Shown here one piece after another: positions 15,335 to 21,160 of a stretch of DNA of 32,417 nucleotides (position 1 is the stretch's first letter; each line of letters opens with the position of its first letter). This stretch comes from Rhodopirellula sp. Its GTDB lineage: Bacteria; Planctomycetota; Planctomycetia; Pirellulales; Pirellulaceae. The stretch lies in the NCBI GenBank assembly GCA_002698965.1, contig PAAT01000176.1, positions 10,432 through 42,848 of the forward strand, written 5' to 3'. The translations under genes and the position numbers were made by a program. The notes under the pieces are model-generated. The model saw only the letters and a list, made by a program, of their open reading frames with translations, was not told the DNA's origin and made no database searches.

Positions 15335-15554
15335 TCTTAACCTCCGTTGGTTTAGGTCTGTGGTTATAATCTTCCGTGTAATCACGATTTAAAACTTCGT
15401 TATATATATCTATAATATCGTTGATATAATTGTGTGCCGTATCAATCTTATATTTGAACTGTGAATTCTCTACGTCTGCTCTTTCTTTTAAGCGTGTTAA
15501 ACTAGCTAACACCAACTCTACTTCCTTAACGAAAGCTATACTTTTTTTTGCCAT
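15327..15554 (-). CDS. Small helical protein, unknown
   Basis: 75 residues starting MAKKSIAFVKEVELVLASL, largely alpha-helical with probable coiled coil (LTRLKERADVENSQFKYKID). The ribosome site is TAGGAGTTTAGC. It is the first gene after the hairpin terminator at 15594-15624, so it may begin a separate transcript or depend on read-through. Confidence 0.62.
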   Translation of the reverse strand: MAKKSIAFVKEVELVLASLTRLKERADVENSQFKYKIDTAHNYINDIIDIYNEVLNRDYTEDYNHRPKPTEVKND

Positions 15555-15593
15555 GCTAAACTCCTATTAGTAGCAATTAATATTGGAGGAAAA

Positions 15594-15624
15594 AAAACAC
15601 CTCCCACATTTCAAGAGGTGTTTT
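15594..15624 (-). terminator. Rho-independent terminator inside the leftward arm
   Basis: AAAACACCTC (15594-15603) pairs perfectly with GAGGTGTTTT (15615-15624) around an 11-base loop. On the minus-strand transcript the stem is followed by a run of U. It lies 12 bp after the stop of the 15637-15825 gene and before the 15554 gene. The plus strand also has a T-rich tail, so it could act in both directions. Confidence 0.75.
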
Positions 15625-15636
15625 CTTTTCCGAATG

Positions 15637-15825
15637 TTAAGTTTGATTAGTAGTAAATGTTTGTGTCCACTCAATAAAGATTTCTCTTGCTACGTTTTTA
15701 GGTAAGCCAAAGACATCTTGAATTACTTGTGGTGCACCAAACATATTGATAGTTCCTGATTCTCGTAACTCATGTAAGTAATTAAATATTTCGTCACGAG
15801 CATCATTGAGTTCACCTTTAGGCAT
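15637..15825 (-). CDS. Small conserved-looking protein downstream of DUF932 gene
   Basis: 62 residues from the ATG at 15825 after AAGGAGGTTGCTT; overlaps the DUF932 gene by 8 bp. The sequence DEIFNYLHELRESGTINMFG then APQVIQDVFGLPKNVAREIF IEWTQTF is a compact helical protein of a kind I have seen in similar marine phages: short helices, an NMFGAP turn and a C-terminal W. Function unknown. Coupling suggests it works with the DUF932 protein. Confidence 0.68.
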   Translation of the reverse strand: MPKGELNDARDEIFNYLHELRESGTINMFGAPQVIQDVFGLPKNVAREIFIEWTQTFTTNQT

Positions 15826-16714
15826 AAGCAACCTCCTTGTTATCTGTTAGGTGATGACTGCCAGTTCCAATACTACTCCAATAGTCAGACTTCATAGCAT
15901 CAGCTACTAGTTTCTCTCTATTCTTTTGGGTTACTCTTGGGACTGAAGAGTCAACTGTGTGTGTAGACCAATGAGTCATTGCATTATACAATGCCCACTT
16001 AGTGTAGCCTAAGTTTTGAGATTCATCTGACATCTGCTTGAGTAATGATTCAGTCTGAACCTTGTTGTAGTTAGTGCTACCTTTACTACGTTGATATGAT
16101 TTACATATAGTATTGCGTATAAACTTATCGACTTCTTCTTCATTAGTTACTGTGTCTATCCATGCTTTATAAACTTCTTTCTGGTTCATAAAGATATCAA
16201 GACCATTGACCATACGCTTACCAATACCATTGATGTTTAAGTGTGTGGTATGCTTGGCATTTATCTTGGCTATGGTTAATGGATTAGCACAACCATTCTT
16301 GCACCATAGTCTGAAGCCGTCACTACCTACGCAGAACGCCCAGCTTGTATCATATGATGAATAGAATTTAACACGATACTTAATTATATCTCCGACTTCA
16401 GGTTCTATTACATGGTCATTGAATACAATCTCGCCATATAATTTTGCACCATTATCATAGGTGGAAATATCTATGTCAGTATCTTGTGACAACCCACTAT
16501 CCTCATAAGCATCAAGCACATTTTGCACGATATCTTTATGAGGTATTGGCTTATAGTTTTTACCAACTGTTCCTAACGGAGTGTTGGTATCTGTTCTTAC
16601 TATACATCTTTGCATAGCAAGAGGAACGGCAACGTCTCGATTATCTAAGACTGCGTTCATTGGCACGACTGCGATTGGAAAATCATAGTCGGGTGCGTGT
16701 CCATCTAACGGCAT
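15818..16714 (-). CDS. DUF932 family protein
   Basis: 298 residues from the ATG at 16714, chosen because GGGAAAGGAGAACCAA precedes it; the frame is open further upstream without such a site. Family features include AVVPMNAVLDNRDVAVPLAM, GTVGKNYKPIPHKDIVQNVL, GDIIKYRVKFYSSYDTSWAF and FRLWCKNGCANP with conserved Cys/Asn. DUF932 proteins are common in phages and plasmids with unknown biochemical function and often lie in early or replication modules. The family call is strong, function unknown. Confidence 0.83.
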   Translation of the reverse strand: MPLDGHAPDYDFPIAVVPMNAVLDNRDVAVPLAMQRCIVRTDTNTPLGTVGKNYKPIPHKDIVQNVLDAYEDSGLSQDTDIDISTYDNGAKLYGEIVFNDHVIEPEVGDIIKYRVKFYSSYDTSWAFCVGSDGFRLWCKNGCANPLTIAKINAKHTTHLNINGIGKRMVNGLDIFMNQKEVYKAWIDTVTNEEEVDKFIRNTICKSYQRSKGSTNYNKVQTESLLKQMSDESQNLGYTKWALYNAMTHWSTHTVDSSVPRVTQKNREKLVADAMKSDYWSSIGTGSHHLTDNKEVAYA

Positions 16715-16828
16715 TTGGTTCTCCTTTCCCGATAAGTTATGGAATGTCTGTGGGTCACGATTAAACCTAGCCACTTGAGAGTGAACCCACATTCTGTTGA
16801 GTAGTAGCGAGGTATTAAAAAGAAATGT

Positions 16829-17056
16829 CTATGCTTTCTTATCAGCATCAGTATCCTCCTTTGTTACATCAGTTAATCCCATGCTTATTAATAGCATTTC
16901 TAATTGATGCTCTATTAATTGAGTGTGCTTTTTAATTTCGTAAATAGCATTGACAAGTTTCAGCTTGTGTTGATGGTGTTCATCTAAAACTTTGCGATAA
17001 GATTCGTCTATTGAATCTATTATCATTTTGTTTTGGTCATCATTAAACTGTGACAT
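16829..17056 (-). CDS. Small coiled-coil protein, first gene of main leftward transcript
   Basis: 75 residues with an acidic/helical sequence (SYRKVLDEHHQHKLKLVNAI, EIKKHTQLIEHQLEMLLISM) that predicts a coiled coil. The ATG follows TATAAGGAGAACCAATC, and a good sigma70-type promoter lies 40-70 bp upstream. It is probably expressed early; function unknown. Confidence 0.7.
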   Translation of the reverse strand: MSQFNDDQNKMIIDSIDESYRKVLDEHHQHKLKLVNAIYEIKKHTQLIEHQLEMLLISMGLTDVTKEDTDADKKA

Positions 17057-17092
17057 GATTGGTTCTCCTTATAAAAGTTAATGCGTAATTGC

Positions 17093-17120
17093 AGTATATA
17101 CTATTGGTTGCAGATTGCAA
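17093..17120 (-). promoter_or_regulatory. Leftward early promoter with operator-like inverted repeat
   Basis: On the minus strand TTGCAA (17115-17120), 16 bp, TATACT (17093-17098) forms a good sigma70-type promoter driving the 17056 gene. An inverted repeat GTTGCA-GAT-TGCAAC (17107-17121) overlaps the -35 and could bind a dimeric repressor such as the Xre protein of this arm. The 13-mer GCGTAATTGCAGT (17083-17095) overlaps the -10. Confidence 0.6.
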
Positions 17121-17400
17121 CACTATATATTGATTCTATCTCTAACTTTACTGCCATACACTAGGGAGTTAGTTAATAAGATTCGCATCAAACCATGAAA
17201 GTCTACTTACTTTTAGACAATAAGGTTTGGTATGACTGTCCCACTTAACAGATAGAATAAGTCTCAGGTATATGGCGACCATTGTAGCAACTTTCCCTGA
17301 GAAAACTGGCTAGGTTTTTGTTTGCCTTTACTACTGTGTAATGTAAAGGGATATCAGATACCTAGAAACTGATGCGATAGACAGATAGGGAGGAAACTAT
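17121..17400. other. 280-bp gap without a convincing gene
   Basis: No convincing gene was found on either strand. The only open frame is a 37-codon minus-strand ORF (17169-17282) with a weak ribosome site. Near 17363-17404 bases can form an interrupted hairpin (CGATAG...ATAG with CTATCTATCG) that includes the stop of the next upstream gene, and CTCAGG/CCTGAG pair at 17263-17308. The gap may be an untranslated leader, regulatory or origin region. Confidence 0.4.
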
Positions 17401-17661
17401 CTATCGAATCTTATTATCATATGAAGATTTTGTTAGCCAACTATATTCATCATAGTCTGGTGCTTTATCCTCCGAATCTTTAAAGTAATTATTGTGAGTG
17501 CAGTTCATATCGTCTTCTGTTTTGAACTGAATTATTGGGTAGGGTCTGCCTACTGCACGACACTTGGCTAACAAATTGTTACGAATTGTTACAGCGTGTC
17601 TGAATGAGTAGGCTTCACCAATAAGTGTGCCGTCTACTGTCTGAACATAATACTTGCTCAT
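17401..17661 (-). CDS. Unknown 86-residue protein
   Basis: The ATG at 17661 overlaps the stop of the membrane-protein gene (ATGA), so coupled translation is likely; another in-frame ATG is at 17673. The N-terminal part (YYVQTVDGTLIGEAYSFRHA VTIRNNLLAKC) looks like a small alpha-beta fold, and the C-terminal part is polar and acidic. No family recognised. Confidence 0.62.
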   Translation of the reverse strand: MSKYYVQTVDGTLIGEAYSFRHAVTIRNNLLAKCRAVGRPYPIIQFKTEDDMNCTHNNYFKDSEDKAPDYDEYSWLTKSSYDNKIR

Positions 17662-17858
17662 TTGTGACACCATAACTGAACGCTAAACATTCCGAATAGT
17701 AATGATGATAGTAATAGTATTGAACCTACTGCCCAATGAATGTGGTCAATAGATGTTGCGTATATTATTCTTGTCTCTGATATATCAATGATGTGAAAGC
17801 CTACTGCTATCATAGCGAAAGCAAATAAAGCTACACAAATACTAGCGAATCTAATCAT
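17658..17858 (-). CDS. Small membrane protein, two transmembrane helices
   Basis: 66 residues. Two hydrophobic helices at about 4-23 (FASICVALFAFAMIAVGF) and 41-60 (HWAVGSILLLSSLLFGMF). The ATG follows CGGGAGATTAAA. An early-expressed small membrane protein could alter the host envelope or exclude other phages; there is no direct evidence. It overlaps the next gene by 4 bp. Confidence 0.65.
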   Translation of the reverse strand: MIRFASICVALFAFAMIAVGFHIIDISETRIIYATSIDHIHWAVGSILLLSSLLFGMFSVQLWCHK

Positions 17859-18003
17859 TTTAATCTCCCGTTAGATTTGACTGTTGGTTAATAGGAATGT
17901 GTGCTCGGCATAAAACTGCTGGGCAACTCCCCCCTCCAGCACCTTTACTAGATGCAGAGAGAGGGAGAGAGGGTATCAATTAGTGCCCTACAAATTGTTA
18001 CGG

Positions 18004-18034
18004 AGCAAAAAGAATGGGAGCCTGACGACTCCCA
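18004..18034 (-). terminator. Terminator after first leftward gene
   Basis: TGGGAG (18015-18020) and CTCCCA (18029-18034) form a perfect 6-bp stem with an 8-base loop. On the minus strand it is followed by ATTCTTTTTGC. It is 14 bp after the stop of the 18048-18452 gene. Confidence 0.6.
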
Positions 18035-18047
18035 CTCAGTCTTAGTT

Positions 18048-18452
18048 TTACTCTGTTATAGAGCCAAGCAACTTGTCTAGTTCCTTGTTAATTTGCTGGG
18101 CGTTCTTAGGGTCTGCAACCTTAGAACTTCTTGGTGTCCAGTCTTTACCAGTAATCTTCTTGAACACGGCTAAGTTTGCCTCGTGGTCTTCGGTGATTAC
18201 TGAGTTCTCTTGAGCCATGCTCTGATAGATATTAAACTCTTTCTCGAGCTTGACATCTACTACTTCTGAACCTGATGCCTTTCGGAGTTCCAACATCTCG
18301 GCTTTCTTATCCGACATCTTGTTACCTGACCAGTCTAAGTCCTTCTTAGAAGTCCAGCACTCGTTACCAGCCATCTGTTCCCTACGATAAGCGTTCTCTT
18401 CACCCGAATAGTAGTTAATCACGGCTAATTTTAAATTTACTAATTTTGACAT
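18048..18452 (-). CDS. Unknown 134-residue protein, first leftward gene
   Basis: The ATG at 18452 follows TATAAGGAGGCAGAG, a strong ribosome site; a GTG at 18503 in frame lacks one and would place an inverted repeat within the gene. The product is hydrophilic and helical, with MSKLVNLKLAVINYYSGEEN at the start, then YRREQMAGNECW and a Lys/Glu-rich end (QQINKELDKLLGSITE). Its codon use is slightly more GC-rich than its neighbours. It has its own terminator, suggesting an abundant early product. No family recognised. Confidence 0.7.
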   Translation of the reverse strand: MSKLVNLKLAVINYYSGEENAYRREQMAGNECWTSKKDLDWSGNKMSDKKAEMLELRKASGSEVVDVKLEKEFNIYQSMAQENSVITEDHEANLAVFKKITGKDWTPRSSKVADPKNAQQINKELDKLLGSITE

Positions 18453-18476
18453 CTCTGCCTCCTTATAGTTAGTTGC

Positions 18477-18498
18477 GATATCGGGGAATTCCGATATC
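18477..18498. repeat. Inverted repeat, operator-like
   Basis: GATATCGG (18477-18484) and CCGATATC (18491-18498) form a perfect 8-bp inverted repeat with a 6-base centre. It lies just upstream of the ribosome site of the first leftward gene. It could be an operator or a stem in that mRNA's leader. Confidence 0.5.
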
Positions 18499-18588
18499 TC
18501 CACCCGACAATCATAACTAGAGTAACCTTCTTAGGTGGGTTCTCCTAATGGTTAGCCTCCAGCCTTACAGAATAAAACACTAGAACCC

Positions 18589-18686
18589 AGAGGGGAAGGG
18601 GAGGTTACTGGTTAGGGATTAGATTCACCCTCCAAATGTCTCCAGACATTTGGCTTGGGTGGACTAATTGGTAACCCTTCCCCTCT
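18589..18686. other. Long imperfect hairpin / structured element in divergent region
   Basis: Paired segments nest over 98 bases: AGAGGGGAAG (18589-18598) with CTTCCCCTCT (18677-18686), GGTTAC (18603-18608) with GTAACC (18671-18676), ATTAG with CTAAT, CACCC with GGGTG, and the tip CCAAATGTCT (18632-18641) with AGACATTTGG (18644-18653). It lies between the two divergent arms. It could be an origin element, a packaging site, a structured RNA or a strong bidirectional barrier; the sequence alone does not decide. Confidence 0.6.
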
Positions 18687-18740
18687 TACTGTAGTTGTGA
18701 TTTCGATAGGTGGAGAATCGGAAGTCCCCCCTTAGATATC

Positions 18741-18875
18741 GTGACTGACTATAAGGAGACCCTTGCAGAGATAGGCGAAATTAGTAAATTTAATATTAGC
18801 CGTCCTGTGAGATTAACTGCTAGTCGTCTTAAAGGTGAAGAGATAAGTGTTCGTAGGCAACAGAGGGCTACTTAG
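18741..18875 (+). CDS. Possible 44-residue protein (GTG start)
   Basis: A GTG-started frame in the divergent region gives a helical, basic product with coding-like residue use (KETLAEIGEISKFNISRPVR then LKGEEISVRRQQ). There is no clear ribosome site, and no family was recognised. It may be a real small regulator or the remnant of a decayed gene. Confidence 0.35.
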   Translation: MTDYKETLAEIGEISKFNISRPVRLTASRLKGEEISVRRQQRAT

Positions 18876-18940
18876 GGAACGAGGGGTGGACTTCTTAGAA
18901 GACTCTGGTCGGGTGGCAAGATTCGGAGAAGAAAGTTGAG

Positions 18941-19003
18941 ATGTTACTCGGAACTCCCATCAGGTCGGAAGTCGTCGTGGCAAGTGAAGAGAAGGAGTAT
19001 TAA
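18941..19003 (+). CDS. Possible 20-residue peptide
   Basis: ATG preceded by CGGAGAAGAAAGTTGAG, giving MLLGTPIRSEVVVASEEKEY. It is short and unsupported apart from the ribosome site; its end carries AAGGAG, which could act as a ribosome site for the open frame that follows. Confidence 0.25.
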   Translation: MLLGTPIRSEVVVASEEKEY

Positions 19004-19179
19004 TATCATCAGGGCGTGGCACTAGAGAACGCATCACCGACGACTGCGAACTTGGCAAACTCGTGTTCGAGGGGATTGCTGGGGAAGGCTGGATACCTAG
19101 AAGTTATTTGCAGACACACGACCAGCCAATTATCACGGAACTAGCGATTGGCTCTGTAACAGAACTTGTAAAACTCTGA
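18988..19179 (+). other. Open frame without a canonical start, protein-like
   Basis: 63 sense codons between stops in a region of otherwise unclear content. The predicted residues look protein-like (ITDDCELGKLVFEGIAGEGW then IPRSYLQTHDQPIITE). The only standard in-frame starts (GTG and TTG) lie well inside; an AAGGAG at 18992-18997 is followed by ATA or ATC codons. It may be a gene with a rare start, a product of recoding from the frame before, or a remnant. Confidence 0.35.
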
Positions 19180-19221
19180 GTGGGACGAGGAAGGATTCCA
19201 TTCTGCATGGCGGAGTATCAA

Positions 19222-19232
19222 TTTGTGCGTTG
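19222..19232 (+). promoter_or_regulatory. Late motif TTTGTGCGTTG, copy 2 (before terminase genes)
   Basis: Exact copy about 50 bp upstream of the terminase small subunit ATG. It merges into a perfect -35 hexamer TTGACA (19230-19235); 18 bp further is TTAAAG. This is the best match to a sigma70-type promoter among the four copies. Confidence 0.6.
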
Positions 19233-19280
19233 ACAAATAGTCGTTAATTTGGCTTAAAGGGGGGAAAGAAAGGGGGGTTT

Positions 19281-19670
19281 ATGACTGCTCTTAAACCAAT
19301 GAATGAACCAGCCAAATTGACGGCCAAACAAAAAGCACTAATTGATACGCTCGTAGCCACTGGTTGCAGTATTAAGGAAGCCTCGCAACAAGCTGGGTAT
19401 GCTAAAGGTGAGGCTGGGAGAGTGAGTGCGAGTAAGGCTTTGAGGCTTCCGTATGTGCAACAGTATATGATGGAAGAGGTTGCAAGGAATCTCGGTGTCA
19501 ATGCTACGAAAGCTGTGAGTAGGCTGGTCAGGTTGTCTGAATCTGCTCGGTCTGAATACGTCCAGCTAGAGGCAAGTAAAGATATCCTAGACCGAGCTGG
19601 ATTCAAAGCACCTGACAAGCATCAGCACCTACACGCTGGGCAAATCTCCGTAGCCATAGACCTCTCCTAG
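19281..19670 (+). CDS. terS: Terminase small subunit
   Basis: 129 residues. LTAKQKALIDTLVATGCSIK followed by EASQQAGYAKGEAGRVSASK is the N-terminal helix-turn-helix of terminase small subunits, and SARSEYVQLEASKDILDRAG with FKAPDKHQ is their usual C-terminal oligomerisation part. It binds the packaging site and recruits the large subunit encoded downstream. The ATG follows a GGGGGGTTT site. The divergent region with the long hairpin lies immediately upstream and is a plausible recognition region. Confidence 0.88.
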   Translation: MTALKPMNEPAKLTAKQKALIDTLVATGCSIKEASQQAGYAKGEAGRVSASKALRLPYVQQYMMEEVARNLGVNATKAVSRLVRLSESARSEYVQLEASKDILDRAGFKAPDKHQHLHAGQISVAIDLS

Positions 19671-19787
19671 TGACGGAGGGGTTCAAAAAATGCGTCGGTG
19701 CAAGGCAAGGGGTGGACGATACGAGCGATTGTTCGGTAAAGTCTGTTTTGAAGAACGTTGAAAAATTTTTTTTATGGAGAAGTCCGT

Positions 19788-20126
19788 ATGTGTATTCCTA
19801 GTGGTTCATCATCTGCACCACCACCACCACCATTACCGAGATGGTTACAAGATACTAGTCAAGAAGAAATAGTTAGTAAGTATGAGCTATCAGAAGATAA
19901 TAAACGTAGAAATGCACAGAGGCGTTTAGCTAGAAGAAAACTATTAGAGCAGAGTGTGCAACCTTCCTATCAAGATAATAATGATGAAGACCCACCTAGA
20001 AAAGGAACTCCTTTTCCTTCTAAGACTGTTCAAAAAACTCAAGAAGAATCTGGATTAAAGGCTCTTGCTAGTAATGAAACGAACAAGGGTGGTTTAGACA
20101 GCTATCAATCAGTAACACTAGGTTAA
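19788..20126 (+). CDS. Small MCIPS/poly-Pro protein, unknown
   Basis: 112 residues from the ATG at 19788, chosen because ATGGAGAAGTCCGT precedes it. It begins MCIPSGSSSAPPPPPLP, then has a charged helical part (NKRRNAQRRLARRKLLEQS) and a polar tail. The opening matches that of the 22733-22957 gene (MCLPSRPSAPPPPAP). Proteins with such N-termini occur in head gene clusters of marine podoviruses; their role is unknown, and the Cys2 could be modified or bind metal. Confidence 0.7.
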   Translation: MCIPSGSSSAPPPPPLPRWLQDTSQEEIVSKYELSEDNKRRNAQRRLARRKLLEQSVQPSYQDNNDEDPPRKGTPFPSKTVQKTQEESGLKALASNETNKGGLDSYQSVTLG

Positions 20127-20136
20127 AGGAGGTAAT

Positions 20137-20334
20137 ATGAAAGTAGACCCAAAGATTTCAAAGCTAATGGCTCAGGTTACTAGGCGTTTGAGGAAACAAG
20201 CTGACCAACAAGCAAAGAAACGAGCTAAAAAGAAACGTCAAGAAATTAAGGCGGCGAGGAACTATAGTAAAGCAGTAGCTATTCGTTATGCGAAAAAGGC
20301 TGATAAACCTAAATCAATGATGTATCAAACATAG
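20137..20334 (+). CDS. Very basic 65-residue protein
   Basis: ATG after AAAGGAGGTAAT. The sequence is dominated by Lys, Arg and Ala (RRLRKQADQQAKKRAKKKRQ) with a helical appearance; about a third of residues are basic. Probably binds nucleic acid, either during packaging or with the terminase; no family recognised. Confidence 0.68.
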   Translation: MKVDPKISKLMAQVTRRLRKQADQQAKKRAKKKRQEIKAARNYSKAVAIRYAKKADKPKSMMYQT

Positions 20335-20339
20335 GAGAT

Positions 20340-20555
20340 ATGATGACAAAATATACGTTTAGAGATGGAACACCTTACGAGGGCGATACCATTACAACTC
20401 CTGATGGCAGAGTGTTATCAGGTTCAAGTTATACTAGAAACTCAAAAGTATTAGTTGCAGTAGTTGAAGATGTTGTTATTGAAGATACTCTACCTTCTGA
20501 TGTAGAACCACCAGCACCTAAAAAGAAATCTAAAGCTAAGAAGAAAAATGCCTAA
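20340..20555 (+). CDS. Small protein with Lys-rich tail
   Basis: 71 residues; ATGs at 20340 and 20343 both follow TAGGAG. The N-terminal part is beta-like (YTFRDGTPYEGDTITTPDGR) and the C-terminus is PAPKKKSKAKKKNA. It overlaps the next gene by 8 bp. The tail suggests DNA contact; function unknown. Confidence 0.65.
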   Translation: MMTKYTFRDGTPYEGDTITTPDGRVLSGSSYTRNSKVLVAVVEDVVIEDTLPSDVEPPAPKKKSKAKKKNA

Positions 20556-20850
20556 GACACCAGCGTGGACAAGAAAAGAAGGGAAGAATCCCAAAGGTGG
20601 TTTGAACGCTAAAGGTCGTGCATCTTATAAAAAAGGAACATTAAAAGCACCAGTAAAGTCTGGAGACAATCCTAGACGAGCTTCTTTTTTAGCTCGAATG
20701 GCTGGTAACAAAGGCCCTGATAGAGACTCCAAAGGCAAACCTACAAGAAAATTATTATCATTAAGAGCGTGGGGTGCATCTAGTTCTGCTGACGCTAGAC
20801 GTAAAGCTCGTGCTATATCTAAAAGAAATAAATCAAAAAAGAAAGGTTAG
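20548..20850 (+). CDS. Basic phage protein, DUF6321-like
   Basis: 100 residues. AWTRKEGKNPKGGLNAKGRA followed by SYKKGTLKAPVKSGDNPRRA and SFLARMAG is the signature of a basic protein found in many phage genomes (resembles DUF6321; recalled, not searched). The end is also strongly basic (RARAISKRNKSKKKG). It may bind packaged DNA or the head. Position between terminase genes supports a packaging or virion link. Confidence 0.72.
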   Translation: MPKTPAWTRKEGKNPKGGLNAKGRASYKKGTLKAPVKSGDNPRRASFLARMAGNKGPDRDSKGKPTRKLLSLRAWGASSSADARRKARAISKRNKSKKKG

Positions 20851-20852
20851 TT

Positions 20853-20984
20853 ATGAGTTTATATAAAAACATTAACGCCCGAAAGAAAGCTGGAACTAGT
20901 CGCTCAAAAAAGAATTCGACTATAACTAAGAAGTCATATGCGAATATGAAAGCTGGATTTCCAAAATCTAAAAAGAAAAAGTAA
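20853..20984 (+). CDS. 43-residue basic protein
   Basis: ATG 2 bp after the previous stop, with GAAAGGTTAGTT as ribosome site. The product begins MSLYKNINARKKAGTSRSKK and ends YANMKAGFPKSKKKK, a phrase I recognise from small conserved phage proteins next to terminase genes. Function unknown; probably nucleic-acid binding. Confidence 0.68.
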   Translation: MSLYKNINARKKAGTSRSKKNSTITKKSYANMKAGFPKSKKKK

Positions 20985-21160
20985 TGACTTACGAAGAGAG
21001 GCGACTACTACGCAAAGTTGTTTTGAATGTTCATATGCAATACTTTCCCAAGCATATGTTAAACAATCGTGAGGCAGACAAACTTATTGATTCTTTAATA
21101 CCCGAAACTGTAGAAGAGTTAATCAAGGTAGCAAAGGACAAAAAGGTTGACCAAATTTAA
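20984..21160 (+). CDS. 58-residue protein before terminase large subunit
   Basis: The ATG overlaps the previous stop (TAATG) and the gene overlaps the terminase start by 14 bp. The product is helical with MTYEERRLLRKVVLNVHMQY, then FPKHMLNNREADKLIDSL. No family recognised; coupling suggests co-expression with the terminase. Confidence 0.62.
   Translation: MTYEERRLLRKVVLNVHMQYFPKHMLNNREADKLIDSLIPETVEELIKVAKDKKVDQI

Noticed and set aside
17169..17282. 37-codon minus-strand ORF in the gap upstream of the leftward promoter
   Set aside because: Weak ribosome site, unremarkable sequence and no support from neighbours.
18440..18514. 24-codon minus-strand leader-like ORF overlapping the first leftward gene
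   Set aside because: Poor spacing of ribosome site and unconvincing product; better read as leader containing the GATATCGG inverted repeat.
19040..19095. GTTCGA reminiscent of a tRNA T-loop
   Set aside because: No matching acceptor, D or anticodon stems could be drawn around it.
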